Source of the DNA: Marinomonas balearica
GTDB lineage: Bacteria; Pseudomonadota; Gammaproteobacteria; Pseudomonadales; Marinomonadaceae
DNA length: 64,000 nucleotides
NCBI RefSeq assembly: GCF_004362145.1
Contig: NZ_SNXC01000014.1
Coordinates: forward strand, 124,001-188,000
Reading direction: 5' to 3'
In this document: one piece after another, positions 57,486 through 64,000 of the stretch
How positions within the stretch are numbered: position 1 is the first letter of the stretch
How the letters are laid out: every line of letters begins with the position of its first letter
The notes under the pieces: model-generated
The model's database searches: none
Seen by the model: only the letters and a program-made list of their open reading frames with translations
What the model was told of the DNA's origin: nothing
Translations under genes and position numbers: made by a program

Positions 57486-57728
57486 TAAGGTGCTTTTAAA
57501 GGCTATTTTGGCCTTTTATGAAAGTGAAAAGGGAAGGGTGTGAGTTCAATGAATGAGCAAGCCACTCGCTGCCCCCGCAACGGTAAGTACAACATGGAAG
57601 TGTGCAGGATCATCACTTTGTAAACAGATGTTCTGTATGACATGGGAAGGTGATCATTAGAAAACGTGTTATTTTTCGAGTCTTCTATCATTACTGCAGT
57701 ACTAAGTCCGGAGACCTGCCTTGTCATC
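57486..57728 (+). ncRNA. Cobalamin (AdoCbl) riboswitch
   Basis: The conserved segments occur in order: AAGGTGCTTTT at 57487, GGGAAGGGTGTGAG near 57531, GCTGCCCCCGCAACGGTAA at 57568-57586, a second GGGAAGGTGAT near 57643, and the B12 box AGTCCGGAGACCTGCC at 57705-57720. It senses a cobalamin and should repress the downstream transporter gene when the vitamin is plentiful. A small hairpin CTTACG-GGG-CGTAAG (57741-57755) directly before the AGGAG ribosome-binding site suggests control of translation. Confidence 0.93.
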
Positions 57729-57770
57729 CATTGATTAATTCTTACGGGGCGTAAGATAGGAGATTAAGAA

Positions 57771-58445
57771 ATGCATATTGAACCGGGTTTGGTGAACGAA
57801 GCGAAAATTATATTGAGTTACGCGACAGCTGTAGGTGCGTTGGCGTATTTAGGTAAAGATACTTGGGATGCAGTAAAAGAGCGTGGTTTGATGTCTGTTG
57901 CAGCGCGTTCTATGTTGTCAGTGTTATTGGTGTTTTGCTTTTTTGAAATACTGCCTCATCAGGCGGTAGGCGTTTCGGAAGTGCACTTTATATTAGGGTC
58001 CACTTTGTTTTTGATTTTGGGTTCTGCGCCTGCGGCCATAGGGTTAGCTGGTGGTCTTCTCGTCCAAGGAATGTTCTTCGCTCAAATTGATCTTCCGCAA
58101 TATGGAATGAATGTGACGACGTTACTGGTGCCATTGTTCGTAATGGGAGTGATTGCGAACAAAGTCATTGGGCGAGGCACGGCCTATATTGAGATTAAGT
58201 ACACTCAAGCTCTGCGACTCTCGTTAACTTACCAAGGCGGCATTGTCGCTTGGGTTGCATTTTGGGCGTTTTATGGTCAGGGATTTGGTGCTGAAAATGT
58301 GTCATCCGTTGCCAGCTTTAGCGTAGCGTACTTATCGGTAGTGTTGATTGAACCTGTATTTGATGTGGCAATCTTGGGCGTAGCGAAATTGGCGGCCAAT
58401 TTTAAACACTCTGCGTTATTAGAAACTCGCCTATTTAACGCATAA
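57771..58445 (+). CDS. CbiM-like cobalt transporter membrane component
   Basis: Integral membrane protein of 224 residues related to CbiM, the substrate-binding subunit of energy-coupling-factor cobalt or nickel transporters. It begins MHIEPG, matching the CbiM hallmark MHI-EG in which the N-terminal amine and the early His bind metal. About six or seven hydrophobic segments follow. The usual CbiN, CbiQ and CbiO partners are absent from the locus. The cobalamin riboswitch supports a cobalt role over nickel. A strong terminator closes the unit. Confidence 0.85.
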   Translation: MHIEPGLVNEAKIILSYATAVGALAYLGKDTWDAVKERGLMSVAARSMLSVLLVFCFFEILPHQAVGVSEVHFILGSTLFLILGSAPAAIGLAGGLLVQGMFFAQIDLPQYGMNVTTLLVPLFVMGVIANKVIGRGTAYIEIKYTQALRLSLTYQGGIVAWVAFWAFYGQGFGAENVSSVASFSVAYLSVVLIEPVFDVAILGVAKLAANFKHSALLETRLFNA

Positions 58446-58464
58446 AAATTAGTTTTTGGGCTTT

Positions 58465-58500
58465 AAAAGGGAAGTGGAATGATCGCCACTTCCCTTTTTT
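58465..58500 (+). terminator. Rho-independent terminator after the CbiM-like gene
   Basis: A perfect 13-bp stem, AAAAGGGAAGTGG (58465-58477) with CCACTTCCCTTTT (58486-58498), runs into further T. Confidence 0.92.
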
Positions 58501-58642
58501 ATAAGAAGTGCGTACGTATTTAAATTCAGTTTTCATTCAGAGCTGCTCTAAATCAATTCTCGTGTTGTTTGTTGCAAGCTGAGCTTGTTATTCCTATAAA
58601 AGGATCTAAACCTACATTATCACTCAATATAAATGGAGGCTG

Positions 58643-58972
58643 ATGATGTTAGATCTTGTGGAAGATGCTAGGCGACAGACGATTTATTCTATTAAAAAGG
58701 AATTTGAAAAGGGCCAATACCTTTTGAATGAAGAAGCAGAAGCGCGGAAACGATTAGAGTGTTATTTTAATCTTCGTAGCGATATTCCGTTTCTAGCGCC
58801 AATTGAGGAGAACGATCAGCATCCATTGGTTCGAGGTATCGAGTCTCTTCTTGAATCTTTCAGAAATACTCTAGCCTACTCTTATCGGCTGGGAGGCAAA
58901 GAGGCGTCTATGGTGTTCTACCAAAGAAAGCTTATGAGTGTCGTTTTTGAGGCTCGCCAATCTTTTCGCTAA
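58643..58972 (+). CDS. Hypothetical protein, 109 residues
   Basis: I do not recognise this protein. It is soluble, charged and helical. GGAGG precedes a pair of ATG codons at 58643 and 58646, and the later one has the better spacing. It stands alone after the CbiM terminator and converges with the TraB/GumN gene. Confidence 0.65.
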   Translation: MMLDLVEDARRQTIYSIKKEFEKGQYLLNEEAEARKRLECYFNLRSDIPFLAPIEENDQHPLVRGIESLLESFRNTLAYSYRLGGKEASMVFYQRKLMSVVFEARQSFR

Positions 58973-58980
58973 ATCGCGTA

Positions 58981-59003
58981 TTTTACATTCGTTGAATGTA
59001 AAA
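58981..59003. terminator. Hairpin between convergent genes at 58972 and 58983
   Basis: TTTTACATTC (58981-58990) pairs perfectly with GAATGTAAAA (58994-59003). It overlaps the last codons of the reverse-strand TraB/GumN gene. No ideal T-tract follows on either strand. Confidence 0.45.
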
Positions 59004-59897
59004 ACCTTTTTGCTTGAGGGCTTGTATGATGCTCTTGGGACCGCTTAGATGCAGTGCACCTACAACAACGAAGGTTGCTGTGGGCTGAGTATTTGGTTGG
59101 TTCAAATAAATGCTTATGATATCTGCCATACGCAGGTTTCGGTCGTCCAATAGTGATGTCATCATGGGGGCAACTTGTGGTGTTTTTTCTACATCACGAT
59201 AGACAAATTGATACAAAGCTTCATCCTTTCCTTCACGCCAAAGAGTCGCCATTGTAGGTAAGTAGTCTCGATCATGAAGTTCATCTAAGCTGATTTGTAA
59301 CGCAGCGAGCTGGGCGTTAAATGGAACATCAGCGATGGCAGAAATTTGCTCGTTGAGGGATTCTAATTCAAGTATCGGGATTTTTCGCTCTTTGGCTTTG
59401 TCCAAAAAGAAATTATCGACCCCAAATTCGACACTGAACCCAGAGTCCTTGATTTGAAACTGAGTAAGGTTTTCAATCAACATCCATGGTCGTGTTTTCA
59501 ATATGGTTTCATAAGGTGTTTGAGTTATCTCACTGGCTTCTTTTAATCGCGTAAGATGAGTTTGCGATAAGAACTGGTCGAGACTTCTCCCTTTTTTTAG
59601 CCACATTCTTGACTGAACTAAACGATGTGCTTCATAGGGATCAATTTCATTTGGATCAAGCTCGACTGCTAGGCGTTGAGACTTCTCAAAAGCATTTAGT
59701 AAATTAGAGGGAAGTGGGTAGAAATCCTCTGACAATGCGTGAATAGATCCAGCGATATAAACGGTATTTTGTTGGTATTGTGCTTTCCATAAAAAAGCTT
59801 TGTATTCTGACGCGAACGTAGAAAAGCAAAAAAAGCCGACATTTACTAAAACGATAAGCTTGAAAATATGACTTACTGAACGCATTAAACTATCCAT
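58983..59897 (-). CDS. TraB/GumN-family protein, exported
   Basis: Putative secreted or periplasmic member of the TraB/GumN family, whose members resemble the Tiki metalloproteases; a metal-dependent peptidase activity is possible but not shown. An N-terminal signal peptide (about residues 12-29, cleavage near TFA-SE) is present. The two conserved GxxH motifs are AGSIHAL near the N-terminus and VGALHLSG near the C-terminus, and an ELDPNE segment carries the conserved Glu. Length 304. An ATG at codon 5 is an alternative start. Confidence 0.83.
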   Translation of the reverse strand: MDSLMRSVSHIFKLIVLVNVGFFCFSTFASEYKAFLWKAQYQQNTVYIAGSIHALSEDFYPLPSNLLNAFEKSQRLAVELDPNEIDPYEAHRLVQSRMWLKKGRSLDQFLSQTHLTRLKEASEITQTPYETILKTRPWMLIENLTQFQIKDSGFSVEFGVDNFFLDKAKERKIPILELESLNEQISAIADVPFNAQLAALQISLDELHDRDYLPTMATLWREGKDEALYQFVYRDVEKTPQVAPMMTSLLDDRNLRMADIISIYLNQPNTQPTATFVVVGALHLSGPKSIIQALKQKGFYIQRM

Positions 59898-59983
59898 GAC
59901 CTTAACCGACTTTTGTGAGATGCGATTAAAGGTTATCCCCGAAGCTTGTGGATAACCCTATTGGTGACTCATTAATAACTCTC

Positions 59984-60052
59984 TACAAGTCAGGCGGGGC
60001 GTGAGTTCACGGGGGTATGTCTATTTCTTCCTCACCCGCCCATTTACTTGTA
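59984..60052 (+). promoter_or_regulatory. Possible structured leader upstream of ribE
   Basis: TACAAGT (59984-59990) pairs with ACTTGTA (60046-60052), GGCGG (59993-59997) with CCGCC (60036-60040), and GTGAG (60001-60005) with CTCAC (60031-60035). Together they form a long interrupted stem with a 25-nt loop, ending 20 bp before the ribE ATG. The conserved core of the FMN riboswitch is absent, so if it controls ribE it does so by another route. Confidence 0.42.
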
Positions 60053-60072
60053 AAAATAATCTGGAGCTAAAC

Positions 60073-60702
60073 ATGTTTACTGGTATTGTGCAAGGGGTCG
60101 CGACCGTGGCTCTAAGCGAATCTAATGGTCGAAACAAGAAGCTGGATATTTGCTTTCCTGAGGGTTCAATGCTGAATCAGCAGCTAGGGGCCAGTGTTGC
60201 GATTAACGGTGTGTGTCTGACAGTTTCTGATATTCAAGCCGATACTTTGTCATTTGATGTCATTGATACGACTCTGGCATTAACCAACATTGGCGACCTA
60301 AATGTCCATGATCAGGTCAATTTCGAAAGAGCGGCTCGAATGGGCGACGAAGTGGGTGGCCACGTTATGTCTGGCCATATCATGACGGCCGTGATTGTTT
60401 CGGGTATAGAGAAAGTTGAAGAAAGTGTTCACATTCGCTTTTCTGTCGCCAAAGACAAAATAGATGCTCGTCGTTACCTGTTTGATAAAGGCTATGTAGG
60501 ATTGAATGGCGCGAGTCTAACGATATCGGCTATAGGCGACGATTGGATCGAAGTTTCACTTATACCTGAAACGTTGCGATTAACGACTTTTGGAACGTTG
60601 CAAATCGGTGATCGAGTCAATCTAGAGGTTGATGCTCATACCCAATCTACCGTTGATACAGTTGAGCGAGTGTTAAAGCAACGCGGTATTGTTTTGCCAT
60701 AA
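60073..60702 (+). CDS. ribE: Riboflavin synthase alpha subunit
   Basis: Forms riboflavin by dismutation of two 6,7-dimethyl-8-ribityllumazine molecules. Two homologous lumazine-binding barrels are visible: the first starts MFTGIVQG with VAINGVCLTV, the second has GHVMSGHIMT with VGLNGASLTI. The trimer-forming C-terminal helix ends the 209 residues. I use the ATG at 60073 with CTGGAG upstream; an upstream GTG extension to 60001 would translate the leader and is not family-like. It stands apart from other rib genes. Confidence 0.95.
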   Translation: MFTGIVQGVATVALSESNGRNKKLDICFPEGSMLNQQLGASVAINGVCLTVSDIQADTLSFDVIDTTLALTNIGDLNVHDQVNFERAARMGDEVGGHVMSGHIMTAVIVSGIEKVEESVHIRFSVAKDKIDARRYLFDKGYVGLNGASLTISAIGDDWIEVSLIPETLRLTTFGTLQIGDRVNLEVDAHTQSTVDTVERVLKQRGIVLP

Positions 60703-60726
60703 TTGCTTCACGCTTAGCTAGCTTCA

Positions 60727-60823
60727 ATTTAGGGGGCTCGACCTATCTAACGCCGGATGAATGGCGTATTGGCGATTTGTATTTTTGTATTTACGCCAAA
60801 TACACACAGGGTTCCCCCTAAAT
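60727..60823 (+). repeat. Branched inverted-repeat structure downstream of ribE
   Basis: ATTTAGGGGG (60727-60736) pairs perfectly with CCCCCTAAAT (60814-60823). Inside lie two smaller hairpins, ACGCC/GGCGT (60750-60754 and 60763-60767) and TTGGCG/CGCCAA (60769-60774 and 60794-60799), giving a three-way junction. There is no T-tract, so it is not an ordinary terminator. With its 10-bp terminal repeats it could also be a small mobile-element remnant. Confidence 0.6.
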
Positions 60824-60867
60824 AAATGGTGTATCTAAGGGAATTTGGGTAGAATGCTCGCCAAATT

Positions 60868-60970
60868 CTGCCTAGAGTCTGCTGTTAATAAGTCTTTTCT
60901 TTCGTTATACGGCGTGTTTTGTAATACGAAGAATTGAGAGGCTTTATTAACAGAAACTCTAAATTGGCAG
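60868..60970 (+). ncRNA. Long hairpin in the lepA upstream region
   Basis: CTGCC (60868-60872) pairs with GGCAG (60966-60970), TAGAGT (60873-60878) with ACTCTA (60956-60961), CTGTTAATAA (60882-60891) with TTATTAACAG (60944-60953), and TTCGT (60901-60905) with ACGAA (60926-60930). The result is one stem of about 26 pairs with small internal loops, ending 38 bp before the lepA GTG. It is either a leader structure of lepA or an independent element. Confidence 0.5.
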
Positions 60971-61008
60971 ATATCCAACGTTAAAAGTATATTTCGTGTG
61001 AGTAAAAC

Positions 61009-62811
61009 GTGTCGTCAGAAAACTTAAAGCACATACGCAATTTTTCGATAATTGCGCATATTGACCATGGTAAGTCTACCTTGGCAGATCGCTTCATTCA
61101 GAGCTGTGAAGGGTTGAGTGAGCGCGAGATGGAAGCTCAGGTTCTTGATTCAATGGATATTGAACGAGAACGTGGCATTACCATTAAAGCGCAAAGCGTT
61201 ACTTTGGATTACCATGCTAAAGATGGTAATACCTACCAACTAAACTTTATTGATACGCCGGGACACGTTGACTTTTCGTACGAAGTTTCCCGTTCTCTTG
61301 CTGCCTGTGAAGGTGCATTGCTTGTCGTTGATGCCGCACAAGGTGTTGAGGCTCAATCAGTTGCGAACTGTTATACCGCAATTGAGCAAGGCCTAGAAGT
61401 CATGCCGGTCCTCAATAAGATTGACTTACCTCAGGCCGAACCCGAGCGTGTCTGCGGTGAAATTGAAGAAATCATTGGCATTGATGCGGTAGGCGCCGTG
61501 ACCTGTTCTGCTAAAACAGGTATGGGTGTTGACGATGTTCTTGAAAGACTTGTTGAAACCGTGCCCGCTCCTGAAGGCGATGTTGATGCGCCATTACAGG
61601 CATTGATTATCGATTCTTGGTTTGATAACTATTTAGGCGTTGTGTCACTGGTTCGTATCAAGCAAGGAACCTTACGCAAGAAAGACAAGATTTTCATCAA
61701 ATCAACGAAACAAAGCTTCCCAGTGGATAATGTCGGTATCTTTACTCCTAAGCGTAAAGAAACGGGCGTATTGAGAGCAGGAGAAGTGGGGTATGTAGTT
61801 GCCGGCATTAAAGACATTCATGGCGCTCCTGTAGGCGACACGATTACTCATATTGCAACGCAAAACGTTGAACAGCTTGATGGGTTTCAAAAGGTTAAAC
61901 CTCAAGTCTATGCGGGTCTGTTCCCCGTAAGTTCGGATGACTATGAAGATTTCCGAGTGGCTCTTGAGAAGTTGACTCTGAACGACGCTTCGTTGTTCTT
62001 CGAACCTGAATCGTCTGATGCGCTTGGCTTTGGCTTCCGTTGTGGTTTCTTAGGTATGTTGCACATGGAAATCATTCAAGAACGTTTAGAGCGCGAATAC
62101 GATCTTGACTTGATTACAACTGCACCCACTGTAATTTATGAAATTGAACTCGCTGACGGAACGGTTGTCAGTGTAGACAGTCCTTCGAAAATGCCTGATC
62201 CAGGCTCAGTTCGAGAAATGAGAGAACCGATTGTAGAAGCCAATATTCTTGTTCCTCAAGATTATTTGGGTTCGGTTATCACATTGTGTGTTGAAAAGCG
62301 CGGGATCCAAAAAGACATGCAATACGTTGGCAGTCAGGTTCAATTGCGTTATCACTTGCCAATGAACGAAGTGGTAATGGATTTCTTTGACAGACTTAAA
62401 TCTGCCAGTCGTGGGTTTGCATCGTTGGATTATGGTTTCCATCATTTTGAGCCAGCACCTTTATGTCGTCTGGATATATTGATTAACGGCGATCGCGTTG
62501 ATGCTCTAGCGCTGATTATGCACAAAGATAACGTTCAATATAAAGGGCGTGCTTTGTGTGAAAAAATGAAAGAGTTGATTCCTCGTCAAATGTTTGATGT
62601 TGCGATTCAGGGTGCTGTAGGTGCCAAGGTTATTGCTCGTACGACTGTAAAAGCGCTTCGCAAAAACGTAACAGCAAAATGTTACGGTGGCGATGTGAGC
62701 CGTAAGAAAAAGCTCCTTCAGAAACAAAAAGAAGGTAAAAAGCGTATGAAGCAGGTAGGTAACGTAGAAGTTCCTCAATCAGCCTTCTTAGCGGCACTGA
62801 AAGTAGATTAG
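61009..62811 (+). CDS. lepA: Elongation factor 4 (LepA)
   Basis: Ribosome-associated GTPase implicated in initiation and back-translocation. G motifs: AHIDHGKST (16-24), DTPGH (82-86) and NKID (136-139), then domains resembling EF-G and the C-terminal LepA-specific domain ending [19 protein letters not shown]. Length 600 against 599 in E. coli. The start is a GTG at 61009. lepB follows after 60 bp. Confidence 0.97.
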   Translation: MSSENLKHIRNFSIIAHIDHGKSTLADRFIQSCEGLSEREMEAQVLDSMDIERERGITIKAQSVTLDYHAKDGNTYQLNFIDTPGHVDFSYEVSRSLAACEGALLVVDAAQGVEAQSVANCYTAIEQGLEVMPVLNKIDLPQAEPERVCGEIEEIIGIDAVGAVTCSAKTGMGVDDVLERLVETVPAPEGDVDAPLQALIIDSWFDNYLGVVSLVRIKQGTLRKKDKIFIKSTKQSFPVDNVGIFTPKRKETGVLRAGEVGYVVAGIKDIHGAPVGDTITHIATQNVEQLDGFQKVKPQVYAGLFPVSSDDYEDFRVALEKLTLNDASLFFEPESSDALGFGFRCGFLGMLHMEIIQERLEREYDLDLITTAPTVIYEIELADGTVVSVDSPSKMPDPGSVREMREPIVEANILVPQDYLGSVITLCVEKRGIQKDMQYVGSQVQLRYHLPMNEVVMDFFDRLKSASRGFASLDYGFHHFEPAPLCRLDILINGDRVDALALIMHKDNVQYKGRALCEKMKELIPRQMFDVAIQGAVGAKVIARTTVKALRKNVTAKCYGGDVSRKKKLLQKQKEGKKRMKQVGNVEVPQSAFLAALKVD

Positions 62812-62834
62812 TAAAATTGGTCTTTAGTAGAGCG

Positions 62835-62853
62835 GCCTGACATTTTATCAGGC
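62835..62853 (+). promoter_or_regulatory. Hairpin between lepA and lepB
   Basis: GCCTGA (62835-62840) pairs with TCAGGC (62848-62853) without a following T-tract. It may tune expression of lepB relative to lepA. Confidence 0.4.
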
Positions 62854-62871
62854 GTTAGTTGGAGAGATTGA

Positions 62872-63699
62872 ATGGCGTTTGATTTTGAGTTGATATTGGC
62901 GGCAGCTTTTATCATCACAGGGATTGCGTGGGGAGTGGATCGTTTTGTTTATCACCCTAAACGTAAGCAGTTGTTGGCTGAGATGGATCCTGAAGCGGTT
63001 GCCAAATTAGATTCAAATGCACAGCAGAGGCTTGCAGACACGCCTAAGGTATTATTGGAAGTTAAATCCTATTTTATCATTATTGCCGTGATTTTTGGCC
63101 TGCGCTCATTTGTGATCGAGCCTTTTCAAATACCGTCAGGTTCAATGCTGCCTACTTTAAAGATAGGTGATTTTATTCTCGTAAATAAGTTTGAATACGG
63201 TGTGCGTTTACCTGTATTAAATACTACGATTATTCCAACCAATGAACCTAAGCGTGGCGATGTAGTTGTATTCAAATACCCAAATGATCCTAGCATCAAC
63301 TATATAAAACGTTTGGTGGGGTTACCTGGAGATAGAATCAGCTATCACAATAAGCGCTTAATGATTAACGGTAAGCTGGTGGATCAAGCGTTGCTTGAAG
63401 AGTTGCCTTATTCGTTTAATCCTAATAAAGAACCTGTAAAACTCTTCGATGAAAATTTAGATGGCGTTCATCATGAAACTTATAACAGCTACCGTTGGGA
63501 TAAGCGTCTAGAAGGTGATTGGATTGTACCTGAAGGTCATTACTTCATGATGGGTGACAATCGAGACAACAGTTCGGATAGCCGAGTATGGGGCTTTGTC
63601 CCAGAAGAGAACCTTAAAGGTCGAGCTTTTTATGTATGGATGCATTGGAGTTCATGGTTCAGTATCCCAAGCTTTAAAAATAACGGTTTAATAAATTAA
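62872..63699 (+). CDS. lepB: Signal peptidase I
   Basis: Inner-membrane serine protease that removes signal peptides of exported proteins. Two N-terminal transmembrane helices (about 5-22 and 62-78) are followed by the catalytic domain with Ser91 (PSGSMLPTL) and Lys146 ([11 protein letters not shown]), the same numbering as the E. coli enzyme, and the box [11 protein letters not shown]. Length 275, shorter than E. coli (324). GGAGAG precedes the ATG. It is 13 bp from rnc. Confidence 0.97.
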   Translation: MAFDFELILAAAFIITGIAWGVDRFVYHPKRKQLLAEMDPEAVAKLDSNAQQRLADTPKVLLEVKSYFIIIAVIFGLRSFVIEPFQIPSGSMLPTLKIGDFILVNKFEYGVRLPVLNTTIIPTNEPKRGDVVVFKYPNDPSINYIKRLVGLPGDRISYHNKRLMINGKLVDQALLEELPYSFNPNKEPVKLFDENLDGVHHETYNSYRWDKRLEGDWIVPEGHYFMMGDNRDNSSDSRVWGFVPEENLKGRAFYVWMHWSSWFSIPSFKNNGLIN

Positions 63700-63712
63700 T
63701 TTTGGAGACATT

Positions 63713-64000
63713 TTGAGTTCACTGTATCAGAAGCTTTGTCGGCGGATAGGTTATTTTTTCGCTGACTTAGGCTTGCTAGAACTGGCTTTAACACATCGCA
63801 GTTATGGCGGAAAAAACAACGAACGCTTAGAGTTTTTAGGTGATTCGATTTTAAACTATGTTATCGCTGAAGATCTTTTTCATCGTTTTCCAAAAGCGAA
63901 AGAAGGTGAACTGAGTCGGCTTAGAGCGTCGTTGGTTAAAGGTGACACATTAGCTGAGCTTGCGCGTGAATTTCAGTTAGGAGACTTTCTGAAACTGGGA
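63713..64000 (+). CDS. rnc: Ribonuclease III, 3' end cut by the window
   Basis: Double-strand-specific endoribonuclease. The 96 visible codons contain the family signature [19 protein letters not shown] with catalytic Glu and Asp residues, and [18 protein letters not shown]. The start is a TTG at 63713 with GGAG 5 nt upstream; there is no ATG near. The dsRNA-binding domain lies beyond the window. The order lepA-lepB-rnc is conserved in many gammaproteobacteria. Confidence 0.93.
   Translation, partial: MSSLYQKLCRRIGYFFADLGLLELALTHRSYGGKNNERLEFLGDSILNYVIAEDLFHRFPKAKEGELSRLRASLVKGDTLAELAREFQLGDFLKLG

Noticed and set aside
59984..60052. FMN riboswitch before ribE
   Set aside because: The conserved core segments of the FMN element are not present, though a different structure is.
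60001..60072. GTG extension of riboflavin synthase by 24 codons
   Set aside because: The family begins MFTGIV, and the extension translates the structured leader; the ATG at 60073 has a proper ribosome-binding site.

Overview
The window reads as chromosomal DNA of a marine-type gammaproteobacterium with moderately low GC. The gene set (RutR-like TetR, an AsrA-type second Lon, hldE-msbA-waaA, glgA/glgC, katG, a Che2-class chemotaxis cluster, lepA-lepB-rnc) fits Oceanospirillales, and Marinomonas or a close relative is my best guess. That placement is inferred from gene content and protein resemblance, not from a search. There are no rRNA or tRNA genes, insertion sequences, prophage or CRISPR array. 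56 coding regions are called; the first is cut at the left edge and rnc at the right edge.

Layout. 1-9.7 kb: a membrane diguanylate cyclase, a TetR regulator with a RhtB-type exporter, upp, a Lon paralogue, a MATE exporter, tlyA, a sulfurtransferase and a small unknown gene. 9.8-22.1 kb: a surface-polysaccharide and LPS-core locus, with ugd, four glycosyltransferase-type genes of increasing AT content, the reverse-strand block waaF-hldD-AGE epimerase, and the forward block hldE-msbA-waaA. 22.1-34.6 kb: part of a Hrp-type (plant-pathogen class) type III secretion system. 34.6-45 kb: a sirtuin, katG, ompW, mrcB, an orphan solute-binding protein and the divergent glgA/glgC pair. 45-57.2 kb: a long leader with a potential RNA fold, then a chemoreceptor, a STAS/PP2C partner-switching pair and cheY-cheA-cheW-mcp-cheR-cheD-cheB. 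57.2-64 kb: a cobalamin riboswitch with a lone CbiM-like transporter, a small unknown gene, a TraB/GumN protein, riboflavin synthase, then lepA-lepB-rnc.

The most notable region is the type III locus. Its rightward half (pilin-like, harpin, SctI, SctJ, SctK, SctL) follows the order of the Pseudomonas syringae hrpA-hrpZ-hrpB-hrcJ-hrpD-hrpE operon. Its leftward half is an unknown 118-codon gene, SctW/HrpJ, SctV/HrcV and a GGDEF protein with an altered active site. Between them sits a PAS histidine kinase and NarL-type regulator pair like HrpX/HrpY. I found three HrpL-type hrp boxes, all with a 15-bp spacer, each correctly oriented upstream of a type III gene or operon. The ATPase, secretin, SctQ, SctR/S/T/U and HrpL are not in the window, so the system is either split across the genome or incomplete. 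The harpin has a recognisable HrpN-like C-terminus.

Other points are potential RNA structures upstream of lepA, of ribE and of the first chemoreceptor gene, a possibly leaderless mrcB transcript, a zinc-less sirtuin, and a CheA linker carrying five GFF motifs.
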